A stretch of DNA of 11,553 nt, taken from assembly GCA_005223375.1 (NCBI GenBank), contig RXOD01006030.1, forward strand, positions 1-11,553, in the 5' to 3' direction. This document shows, one piece after another, positions 1-8,225 of this stretch (its first letter is position 1; each line of letters starts with the position of its first letter). The position numbers and the translations under genes were made by a program. The notes below the pieces were generated by a model. That model was not told where the DNA came from, made no database searches, and saw only the letters and a program-made list of their open reading frames with translations. Origin of the DNA: Amoebophrya sp. AT5.2. Lineage: Eukaryota > Sar > Dinophyceae > Syndiniales > Amoebophryaceae.

Positions 1-983
1 CCCAGCCGCTGACGAGCAGCGGCATTGCCCATCTTGGATCCTCTGGCAGGCTCTGCCGCACAAGGGAGCTACTTAGTTTGTTTGTTTGTTTGTTTGTTTG
101 TTTGTATAAGTCCTCGGAAGTTTTAGACAGGCGGAACGGACGAACTCAAAGTACGCAGGGGTGGCAGTGCTGTGACACAGCAGCGAGAGTGACGACCGCA
201 CCCCCACGGCGGAGCATTCTTGAAGTAAAAGTACGCAGTGGGGTCTACTTTACTTAGAACTAGATTGATTGGCTTAGACGTGCGAGGAGTCTTTCCTCTC
301 TGCCGGAAGTATGTGATGCGCTCCGCGTACAGGGAAAAAAAAAGAGAAAAAAGAAGAGGCAAACAAAAAAACGTTTGCAGACAAAGAATTGGGGAGACCG
401 ACCATTCGCAAGCGAAAAAATCTTTGTGCGAAAAACAATGAATTGACGATATGCCACGGGCGCGACTACTGTCACGACCATCAGAACAAACTCAGTTCCA
501 GGTGATTGGTAGCACTGAGATGCGGATTTCCGATGTTCTTATGGTCTGTTGTGATACTGTGATCAATGGTCAACGCGAAGAGATAGCCCAACGCAGCTGT
601 CGCGGCGCCAAAAAAGCGCCAAAAATTTCGTATGTTACCGTACCTATGCATATGCCAGCTCTACTATTGAGTCAAAATCGCAAAAGTCGATACAGGTTGT
701 TGAATGGAATTTGAGTTTGATTCTCACTATGCTCGTCGCCGCACGAACGACGTCGACGGCTCCTTAAATTGAGGTAAATCAATGCTGCCTACTTTGACAA
801 TGCCAACTGAAACTGATCTACGAAAGCGAATGCTTTTTATGAATGCACGACGTCATGACTGATTCGATTGGTTGATTCAGATTTTTCTACGCAAACAAGC
901 ACAAGGACAAGCCTTTTGTTTTCGTACCTAGCTTATACCTACGCATCCTCGCCTCACCACCTGCTCTCGGGCCCTTGGATCCC
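1..983. other. 3' flank of the STPGR gene, no supported gene
   Basis: Apart from the microsatellite at 76-105, this stretch has an A-rich run at about 331-430 and small open frames. The longest ATG frame is plus-strand 451-714 (87 codons), with no recognisable motif. The region after 983 is the 3' untranslated side of the STPGR gene. I see no RNA gene or mobile element. Confidence 0.45.
76..105. repeat. (GTTT)n microsatellite
   Basis: Seven uninterrupted GTTT units plus a partial one run from 76 to 105. This is a simple tetranucleotide repeat in non-coding DNA and is likely to vary in length between individuals. Confidence 0.95.
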
Positions 984-2636
984 TCATTTCCGCCACGCCA
1001 CGCGGAAACTCCACGCCGGCTTCCTCGTGATGTTTTTGCTGGTTTCTTCTCCCTGCGTGGGCCAGTACACCGGCTCTCCTGTTGGCATCTTCTTCTTCCG
1101 CCCGCTCTGATCGTAGCCCGCGGGCCCGGGTGATCGTGACTGCATCTCCATCGCAGGAGCCCGAGCTTTCAACGTCCACGCCGGAGACGTGAGCGGCCCT
1201 TTGCGCCCGAGCTTGTCCACGTCGTAGGCCCCCAGTGGACCGCCCTCTTTGATCAGCCCGGCTGAAGGAGTTTTCCAGGAAGATGGTATTACGACTCGAG
1301 AAAAAACGAACAAAAACAAATCAAAAGACGAATTCGGTGCTCATCAACAAAAACAACATACATAGCAATAGCAGATAAGTAAGGCTAAAACTACAGTCTC
1401 CCCTTCCTTTGATGCTCCACTTCGGCTGCCACACCAGCCTGTGATCTTTATCCACCGGTGTGAAATAGGCTCCTGGTCCGGGGTTCTTATTCGGTTTCAC
1501 CATGCGCTCGCCCTGCGGCATGGCGAAGCGGGAGACTTGCTTGATGGTCGGGTGCCCGCGTCCGGATTCAGACATACCGACCGCCGACGGCTGCTTGTAG
1601 TGGCCGGGCCCGGGAGGCTGTACTTTGTTCACCTGCTTCTCCAGCATGGGGCGGCAGGTCCACTTTGGTGAGGCGTACCTGATGAAATGTAGCGAAACAT
1701 ATAGCAGATGAGAGAGCAGTAGTTCGAGTTCAACTCAGTTGCACTTGCAGTTGTTCCGGGGCCTGGCAGAGTAAAAAACGTACTACCGTGTGAAGTTGAC
1801 TGCATGCGACATGTCGTCGTAGGCATGAGTGGCAAGGTATTCCTCCACGCAAAACCGCAGCTCATTCCAAAGCTCCTGCGCCAAATCGCCGTCCCCCCGG
1901 CACACGTCGTCGCGAAACTTCTGCCTGTTGTGTTTGTTACCGCAGAGCTGCAATCGAAGCGAAATTGATCCTCTCCTTATCATTTTCTCTTTTCTGCGTA
2001 ATTCCAAAGGGGTGTTAAGATCAAAAAACTTCGACCCCTACAAAAACAAAGCCAGGCAAAAGCAAAATAATCATCGGTACTTTGTCCACGAAAGCACTTC
2101 TTTTCCGTCCGCTTCGGCTGGCACGTTACCGAAGAGTTCTTCCCTGTCTCTCCTTGTCAGCGCGTCTTCAAACCACTTTACCGTTTCCTTCACGGACCAA
2201 TTGCGGACATGCTTCCTAAACGTCCTGTCGATCGCCGATTTTTTTCTCCTGATTTCGTACCGCTTGCCACCAGATAGAGCTGGCATTGCTCCAAACGAAA
2301 CTCGTTCCCGCAAGGAGTACTTCGGGGGCGAGTACGACACGAAATTGAACCTGGTCCGATTGGAAGTAAATAGCGTCAGTTGTCGTGTCCTCGCGTATAA
2401 GAGGCGATATAATACGTTGTGTAACCGAGTAGTGGAATGATTCCCACATCACTCAATGACATCCACTTCCACAACGTCCAGCACAAATAATCTGTATTAA
2501 ATTTTCCGTCTCAACACCTGTCCGAGTAGGTTTTTGAGAACTTCTCCACGAGCGCTGCGCCCGTCATTGGCGTGCCGGAGCGGCTGCGACGGAAGCCGTC
2601 GGTCCGCAACAGCGGATCCGTGTTGGACACCGGCAT
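984..2636 (-). CDS. STPGR (SHIPPO) repeat protein with SAM-like region, 5 exons
   Basis: I reconstruct five exons: 2518-2636, 2081-2350, 1787-1993, 1395-1678 and 984-1261. They are separated by GT-AG introns at 2351-2517, 1994-2080, 1679-1786 and 1262-1394, with phases 2, 2, 2 and 1 agreeing at each junction. The product is 385 residues, from ATG at 2634-2636 to TGA at 984-986. Sperm-tail PG-rich repeat signatures are plain: PPGPGHY near residue 220, NPGPGAY near 264, GGPLGAY near 300 and RSPGPAGY near 337. Each is linked to partner motifs such as PKYSLRER (49-56), PKWTCRP (203-209), PKWSIKGR (284-291) and PAWTLKAR (320-327). Known families with this repeat (ODF3/CIMAP type) sit on ciliary or flagellar microtubules, so an axonemal role is inferred. 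Residues about 88-180 (W91, VKWF, LFGN, DGKEVLSWTK, GNKHNRQKF) resemble a SAM domain, with less certainty. The acceptor of the second intron is the weakest point; an alternative at 1976/1975 keeps the frame and removes six residues. Confidence 0.8.
1262..1394 (-). other. Intron 4 of the STPGR gene (GT-AG, 133 nt)
   Basis: The donor GTAGTT follows GGA-GAC-T and the acceptor CCTTCAG precedes CCGGGCTG, both phase 1. The join gives WSIKGRGDSGLIKEGG and lets the repeat pattern continue. Without removal, the upstream exon would run into a hydrophobic tail ending at TGA 1321-1323, which does not resemble the family. The intron is T-rich toward its 3' end in the sense direction. Confidence 0.75.
1679..1786 (-). 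other. Intron 3 of the STPGR gene, containing a cryptic PGPG segment
   Basis: The canonical donor GTAGTACG (after ACA-CG) and acceptor TTCATCAG (before G-TAC-GCC) give NFTRYASPKW in frame. Inside the intron, at about 1752-1763, one frame encodes Pro-Gly-Pro-Gly-Thr, the core motif of this protein's own repeats. It lies in a frame that canonical splice sites do not join to either neighbour. It is therefore treated as intronic here and discussed as a finding. Confidence 0.6.
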
Positions 2637-2663
2637 TTCTTGCGCTTTCGCTAGAGCGGAAGT

Positions 2664-2693
2664 CTACTTGTAGTTGGGCTACTTGTACTTGGG
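2664..2693. repeat. Tandem 15-bp repeat, two copies, in the 5' flank of the STPGR gene
   Basis: Two adjacent copies, 2664-2678 and 2679-2693, match at 14 of 15 positions (ctacttgtaGttggg and ctacttgtaCttggg). They begin 28 bp upstream of the ATG of the minus-strand gene, so they lie in its 5' untranslated region or promoter. A regulatory role is possible but nothing in the sequence shows one. Confidence 0.7.
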
Positions 2694-2710
2694 AGAAGAG
2701 CGTCGTTGTC

Positions 2711-2766
2711 GCGTGAGCCTCAAGCTCCGGTCCTTCTGTAGCGTGGGCCTCAAGCTCCGGTCCTCC
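2711..2766. repeat. Tandem 30-bp repeat, two copies, in the 5' flank of the STPGR gene
   Basis: Copies start at 2711 and 2741. Their first 24 bases differ only at the sixth base (gcgtg A/G gcctcaagctcc...), after which the copies drift apart. With the 15-bp repeat at 2664-2693, this makes two different local duplications within about 110 bp just upstream of one gene. Confidence 0.7.
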
Positions 2767-2875
2767 TTAGGCAGCTACTTACCCGGCATGCCAGCCGAGG
2801 CCCAATCATCTTTTTTGCGTACCTTGATCAGCCAAGCAACAACGTGTATACAACTCCGTGTTCCCAAATAATGCA

Positions 2876-3883
2876 ATGGCGGATTTTCTTCAAAATGTGT
2901 CGTCACTATATGTGCCTGATGGTTACTTTATCTTACGGTGTTCGTTGAAACTTCTGCGAAAGGAAAATTTATTCGGTGGAGATACCTAGTGAATTGGTTG
3001 ACGGACTGCTGCTGCTACCTCTCGTCTCTAATAAATCCTTCTGAAGCGGCCTACACAAAGTTGTAGAGTCGAAGAAGCTGATCTTTAGGACCTTCGTGCG
3101 CCTCGCCCTGCCCGATCGCCCCTCCCCGGTCACGATTGAAAACGCATGCGGAAGCCCAGCCCCACATCAACAGGAGCCCACGTTCACGATCACGCACGAT
3201 TGCACTTGCCCCTGAGCCTGCAGATGTACATAAACTACACGGACGTCAACAGCCATTGATGTAACGAATTCGGCAACAGCATGGGAACGAGTAGGATCGA
3301 CCTGCGGCTGCAAACATGTTTTTGCGCGGCGTTCCTCCACGCGGAAGCCGCTTCAGCGATCCTCATAGAAACATGAGTCACGAGGGGGCGTGGTCGTTGC
3401 CAGCGGCCGCCTCGCGTTTCCGGAAAAAGTTCAAATTTTGGTACAGCTTCAATTTCTCGCCGCCATCGGGCATCATGCATGGAGGGTAAATCTGCTGGTG
3501 AAAATATCAGAAAACTAAAGTTCCATCTGGAAAATGCACTTTCATCTCGCGGAAACGAAGCCGTGACTCCAGGAACAAACCAAGACTCATCACCCGTCAT
3601 CCCAACTACGTACCACAACATCAAGGAGGTTGCGCACCTCAATTATTCATATCGCTCTTCCAATCTCATGTTATTCATTCTGTTCTCGATCCACGTTTTG
3701 CTTGTTCGTCGTGATAGCAATATCCCGATCCTAGTTATTGATGCAAAGTGTTGGTACAATGAATCAGGGCCTTGTCGCTGCGCCACGCTGCGCTCTTGTT
3801 TTCATCTGGGCATTCATTTTCTCATGCTTTCTTCCCCGTGCTTCTGGTGCTTGTCGTCTTCCCCCGCCTACATCCAGCACTGA
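2876..3883. other. Probable unrecognised spliced gene, strand unresolved
   Basis: Plus-strand model: exon 2876-2937 starts ATG-GCG-GAT (MADFLQNVSSLYVPDGYF), exon 3047-3128 continues KKLIFRTFVRLALPD, and exon 3295-3489 encodes about 64 residues ending SGIMHGG. GT-AG introns at 2938-3046 and 3129-3294 keep the frame. A further 25-nt GT-AG segment, 3486-3510, would join it in frame to a segment open to 3883. Minus-strand model: an open frame of 135 codons lies at 3235-3642. Another route joins MFAAAG to a 54-codon segment at about 3060-3224 through the donor GTCGAT near 3331 and the acceptor CTGCAG near 3225, also phase-compatible. No family is recognised on either strand. I report the locus rather than a single gene. 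Confidence 0.3.
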
Positions 3884-3896
3884 CTATTCAAACTAG
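3759..3896 (+). CDS. Possible small secreted peptide or signal-peptide exon
   Basis: A 45-codon frame from ATG 3759 to TAG 3894 encodes a textbook-looking signal peptide: a short start with one Arg (residues 1-10), a hydrophobic core ALVFIWAFIFSCF (12-24), a small-residue PRASGA cleavage-like site (26-31), then a Pro/Ser/Thr-rich tail. It was too short to be found by length alone. An open frame of this size can arise by chance, and it overlaps another plus-strand frame (3479-3883). No downstream exon could be joined in phase to its late GT sites, so a spliced secreted protein is not demonstrated. Confidence 0.2.
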   Translation: MNQGLVAAPRCALVFIWAFIFSCFLPRASGACRLPPPTSSTDYSN

Positions 3897-6001
3897 AACT
3901 TGATGAACTAGCACTGTCACTTGCATATTTATAGCTCATTTCATGCTAGTACTCGCTACGGATGACAATTGCACTGGAAAAGGAAGAAGTCTCTGCAGAG
4001 TTTTGTAACCCTCTTGTCGGCCGGGGCTGCGACAAGAGGAGGTAAGTGTGAAACGGAAGCGCGCAGTGCTTTTTTCGTTTGATGTTTGCAACGCGGAGGT
4101 CGATTGATTCTATGCCGCGGCCGAAACCTGTTTTAGCAGCCGAGAGAATGCGAGCCCCTTGTTGATGCAGATGTAAAAACAAGAGACACTACAGCTGCAC
4201 ATCATCAGTGGCGCATGGCTAATAATGCAGTCGCTACCCCGGTTCATCCACACCAGATACAGAAGTTCGTGCAATATCTCCGAGTGCAGCCGGCTTTAGA
4301 CATGGCAAAAAATTAGCTGTGGTAGCAATCTGGTGCGCAGTCGTGTGTTTGGAGGCACCAGAATTCCGACCCATTTCAGCTCGTCAGAAGCATAAGCAAG
4401 GGTGCTAGGCGTCATGTGTTGTTCTTCATGGAGCTTGTTTTTTCCCCATTCTCTATCCTTCTATGCATTGAAAAACTTCTGAAGTGACCATAGTCTAGTG
4501 AGCACCGCGACTTGGATTTCAGCGATCTGTGCATTGCGATTGCATACAGAATGGACGACGGCGCACATGATTATTGGCTCCGGTGGTTTCCCACCTTGCA
4601 GAAGTAGGGTTCTGCTGCCGCCGCCGACTTTCTATGTTTAATACCCTGGAGGCGCGCCCAGTCCCCCGGACCGGGGAGAGACTGAGGCTGCGACCACCGC
4701 ATCCCGATTAAAGCAGCGCCCAAGCCGTAATTTCTACAGTTTGTGGTCTACTGTACGTTGTTGGGCCAACAAAGAAATGATGAAGGGGTCCTCGTCCAAG
4801 CTTTGATTCTGAATCTAGCTCTACAACTAGCGTAAGCGTAGTGATGGTCTCGTCCTTAGCGGCAGTTAGGCTTCTGCTGCGCATGCGCCACGTACTTAGT
4901 TCACTTACGACCGGAAAGCGCGCAACGACGACGAACGGGAAAGCCGCGCGGAGATGATCTGCGGTCTGTGAAGGTAAACTGGATCTATCCATCGTAGAAA
5001 GACGTTGAAGTAGCTGCTGCAGACGATTACGACCGTGCCGAAGATGATCCTTAAAAGAGAGAGCCAGACGAAGATCGAAAGTCTTGCGCCGGCGAAAGAA
5101 GTCGCATTAAGTTGATCGATCACTTTTCTCCTGCGTACCTATTTCTTCGAGGCAAATCGACGACACTAGAGGGAACACTTTCACTTTTGAGCAGGGCGGC
5201 CTGAGGGTGTGAACAAACCAATCGCGACAACGATCGCGAAACGAGGTCGTGAACATGGTTCTCGCGCCCCCAGCTTCGCTCCAAAGATTTGGTTCGCTTT
5301 ATAGGTCGATGAATCACCAAGAGTATTTTAGCTGTACAAGAAAAAGCGTTCTTAAATAAAACAGTTCTTCATGGTGCTGAAATCGTCCACGGGAGAAGGG
5401 GTCGTAAGGAAGAGACACCAAATTATCGGTCAACTATCCGCCTAGCATCTATGCGTTGCTCTTCTTCTCCATCTTCTTCTGGTGGGGTCGTGATTCGTCG
5501 TCTTCTTTGCTGAAAATTTTAGCTCATTTTCGAGTCGCTTCCGCACGCGCACCATGTAGGAGCTTTGTGCGTTTGCATATAAACCGCTAATTCTCACGTC
5601 AGAGTAGAGGTGGAAGACAAGGCACTAACATACACTCCGTATCGACGAGCGATGCGCTGAAGAGCCACGCATTCCTCCGGATTAAGGTTTAACTCGAAAG
5701 GATCGCGAAGGGGCGATCAGCCAAAGCAATGTCGCAAAATAGAGTTCCCAGAGAAATTTTTTGGAGTCCGCGGCAGGTCGTTGTCCAACGTTCGTCTTCG
5801 TAGTAGTTGTCGCTATGCACAGAGCGTGTCGTGGAGAGTCGTGGGCCCGAGGGGTAGAGTTTGGCTTTGCATGTGTGGAAAATGGGTAGGCAGCGTCGCG
5901 AATGGGTTGACGATGTTGTCGGAGGCGTGGCAGGCTCGTCGTGAGGCCGAAAAGAAAGAAACAAAGTAGCCGAAGAAGTGCAGCGCGGGGTACAAAACAA
6001 T
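3884..6001. other. Long stretch without a supported gene
   Basis: Only short or isolated open frames occur. A minus-strand ATG frame of 94 codons lies at 4708-4992, and an overlapping minus frame at 4905-5123 has a hydrophobic run (SIFVWLSLLRIIFGTVVIVC). A 33-codon plus frame starts at the ATG near 4216. A segment at 3950-4041 ends in a strong splice donor. None could be linked into a gene by matching phases with good sites, and the composition does not favour one strand. The part next to 6001 is probably 3' untranslated sequence of the minus-strand acetyltransferase gene, because after its TAA the same frame stays open for about 60 codons without family resemblance. Confidence 0.5.
4659..4684. 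repeat. GC-rich imperfect inverted repeat
   Basis: The arms CAGTC-CCCCGG and CCGGGG-AGA-GACTG pair across a single A at 4670, with a three-base bulge in the right arm. This makes a strong local hairpin in otherwise ordinary DNA. No neighbouring gene explains it. Confidence 0.4.
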
Positions 6002-8225
6002 TTAGCGGCCGCCCTTGATCGGGTATGTCATGTAGACTTGGCCCTCCGCATACTCGACGCCGTCATCTGAGCCGGTTTTGGTGAACATGAATCAAAATCA
6101 TTTATTTTCGACCGTAAATGACATCAAAGAAAAGTAAAGTAGCAACAAGTGTCAAGCATTCGCCGCGCCTGCGGCGCGGCCGAAGGGCTTTTGTGCTACA
6201 TTTGGAGCTGAAGGCAGACGAAAAATATAAGTAAGCGCGTGCAGCTGCTCTCGCCTCCACCGCTGAATAAGTACCTGCTCCTTCCGGCTTCGCTCCTTCC
6301 GTATTTCCACCCTGACCCGACAGGCCTGCCGCACCGCCGAACTTTTTTCCTTCCTTCTTGAAGCCCAGCGACTGGTGAAATTTGATGCTTCCCGGCATGC
6401 TGCTGAGCGCCAGGAACTGAACGTTCGAGCGCGGTTGTTTCTTCGCATAAGCGATCACCCACTTCATCATTGCTTTCCCGTACCCGAGCCGTCTCTTCGT
6501 GTGCGGTACCGCGACGTGCGCGATGGAGAGACACTTCTCCTTCGGATTGATCTTGTACATCGCGAAGGAGCAGACGTCATGCGGCTGGTTCTTCTCGCAC
6601 ATGATCGTGAGCCGGTACCCCCCGCGCTTCGACACTTGCGAGTTGAAGTCCTCCTCGAACTCGGAATCGAACAGGGTTTTTGTTTCACTGACTGCGGCTT
6701 GGAGCTCGGAGGAGAGCGACTCAGGAGAGTTAGCCTTCACGTCGACGTGGAAAACGACCTGGCGATGTGGGCGATGCGATGGGTGTTGCGCTCGGGGTAA
6801 GACGCGAAGACCCATACGATAGCGAGCGGGAAGGATGCCATCATACCAATTGAGATTTCACTAGACAAGGGTATACCTGCGGCTTCTCCTTCTTCTCCTT
6901 TCTGCTCGCCGGTGCGGCTGCTGTCGCCGCTTCCTTCGAGGCCTTCGAGACAAACGTGACCGCGGTTGCGGTCGAGGCCGTAGACGAAAGTGGTGCATCG
7001 AGTTCTTCGACGGACTTGTCGTCGTCCTGTTCTGGCTTCTGTCGTTCCTCCGCCAATCGTCGGCGGTTCAACTCAGCAGCGAGGAGCTGTTAAGTAGTTG
7101 AAGAAGGATGAATTGAGTGTATGCTAAGAAAAAGGAACCGAAAGAACACTGCCTGTTGCTTCAGCCATACGCACCGATCCTAGTTCCCCGTCTGATGCCA
7201 CTGCATAGCTCAAAAAATCGAGATTCCCAAGTAGTAAATCACGTAAGACATCAACATCACCCTACCTCATCCACGATTGCCTCCCCGCGTCCGCAGCTTC
7301 CTCCGACCTGGCCCACGAAACTCGCCCTTCGGAACACCACTGTGGTCGCAGCGTTCTCGCCTACGTCGGAGCTCCGCAGTTCGTCCAGTAGCTCGTCTGG
7401 CTTTTTCTCGCAGATCGTCTCTGGCCGAATCTCGGCCAGCTCCAACAGCGACGGCTCTCGCCCTTCCCGTGCTCGCTCCTCAACTCCATCTGCCATCAGG
7501 TTTTCGGTTTCATGCGGGAAGAACCGGCCTGATTGAAGAACCGGAGGACTACTATGCTTTTCCTCCAGAAGACTACCGTCGCGCAGCTTGTTGCCCTTGT
7601 GCAACAACGAGTCGAGCTCGTTCTCCGTGATCGAGGCCGTGACAGCGCGGGAGTCGATCCCGATCCCAGAGGGGGAGCTCGACGCCTTAGCGGGGGAGCT
7701 CTCCGTCTTCGCGCCGTTATAGGTGGTTCTCCCACCAGCACTCCCGCGCATCATCTGCATGGCGGCGTAACTCGTCGAACTCGTGCACGTGGAACTCGTA
7801 CTCGCCGTCCGGTCGAAGGAGTTGTCCTCGAACGAGTCGTCCTCGCCCTCACACTCACACTCGCAGTCAGAGTCGAATCCCCCTTTTCCCCCCGGATGAT
7901 CTCTCGCAGTCGTCCAGGATGATGATGAGGTTTTCAAAGGCACGGTCTTCGACGGTGTCTGCAGAATCCGCCGCAAGTCGTCGACAACCGCGGAAGGTGC
8001 GGCCGCCTTCATCTTATTTATCGGTGCCGGAATCTTATTTATCGGTGGTGCCGGAGCAGACACATCAGCAGCGCAGTCGGCTCCTTCTGCTTTCATCTGC
8101 TTCTTCTTGTCGCGCTTCCGCTGGGCCTTGGACTTTTGTGGGTGGCCGGCCTCGATGCCCCTCAGGAGGTCGTCGATGCTCGGCTCCTCCATTCCGGAGC
8201 CCAACCCGCTCGCGACTGTCGCCAT
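6002..8225 (-). CDS. GNAT-family N-acetyltransferase with long disordered N-terminus, 4 exons
   Basis: Exons 7266-8225, 6877-7086, 6275-6758 and 6002-6066 are joined through GT-AG introns at 7087-7265, 6759-6876 and 6067-6274 (phases 0, 0, 1), giving 572 residues. The start is the ATG at 8223-8225. Residues about 391-572 form a GNAT acetyl-CoA-dependent acetyltransferase domain: HVAVPHTKRRLGYGKAMM (471-488) contains the acetyl-CoA-binding Q/RxxGxG/A motif (R479, G482, G484), and SIKFHQSLGFK (514-524) is the usual motif before the last strands. The last exon supplies EGQVYMTYPIKG, which fits the final GNAT strand. Residues 1-390 are low complexity: a basic patch (31-43), a Cys/Glu/Asp cluster (117-135), Ser/Thr-rich tracts and Ala/Lys-rich exon 2. 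The basic patch could be a nuclear signal. Acceptor substrate is unknown; the domain is certain enough, the specificity is not. Confidence 0.82.
6101..6106 (-). terminator. AATAAA, possible polyadenylation signal inside the final GNAT intron
   Basis: The hexamer matches the animal and plant type signal and is correctly placed to end a transcript carrying the alternative last exon 6152-6207. Many protists do not use this signal, and the hexamer is common by chance. Confidence 0.2.
6152..6207 (-). CDS. Alternative last exon of the GNAT gene
   Basis: The donor at 6275/6274 (GCA-G|GTACTT) can also splice to an acceptor at 6208 (TCTGCCTTCAG) with a better pyrimidine tract, removing 67 nt. It then reads PNVAQKPFGRAAGAANA to a TGA at 6152-6154, giving a 569-residue isoform. 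An AATAAA lies about 46 nt past this stop (minus strand of 6101-6106), inside the intron of the other model. This exon would leave the GNAT fold without its usual last strand. It may be a real alternative terminal exon or a cryptic site. Confidence 0.4.
6162..6180. repeat. Perfect 8-bp GC hairpin
   Basis: gccgcgcc (6162-6169) and ggcgcggc (6173-6180) are exact reverse complements around a 3-base loop (tgc). It lies inside the alternative last exon of the GNAT gene, just before its stop codon. All 16 stem bases are G or C, so it would be very stable in RNA. Confidence 0.55.
8011..8055. repeat. Tandem repeat within exon 1 of the GNAT gene
   Basis: Copies at 8011-8031 (21 bp) and 8032-8055 (24 bp) are identical except for a 3-bp ggt insertion in the second. 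The length change keeps the reading frame, and the repeat encodes the near-duplicate peptides APPINKI and PAPINKM at residues about 58-72. It is a recent in-frame duplication in the disordered region, consistent with that region evolving freely. Confidence 0.75.

Larger units (their letters stand above)
2637..2875. other. Short intergenic stretch upstream of the STPGR gene
   Basis: This should hold the promoter of the minus-strand STPGR gene. No TATA-like or other known promoter element stands out. The only structure I see is the pair of tandem repeats listed separately. Plus-strand open frames of 60-65 codons here (starting 2534 and 2674) run across the repeats and the first STPGR exon, and look like chance. 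Confidence 0.5.

Noticed and set aside
4216..4317. A 33-codon plus-strand frame (MANNAVATPVHPHQIQKF...)
   Set aside because: It has an ATG and looks protein-like, but it is short enough to be random, and linking it to the 3950-4041 segment needs a poor donor (GTTGAT) and a 34-nt intron.
5813..6004. Stop-codon readthrough extension of the GNAT protein
   Set aside because: The frame stays open for about 60 codons after TAA, but the extension shows no family similarity, and open runs of this length are common by chance in this window.
6375..6822. Plus-strand frames of 141 and 107 codons
   Set aside because: They are antisense to the GNAT catalytic exon, whose minus-strand frame carries the RxxGxG motif.
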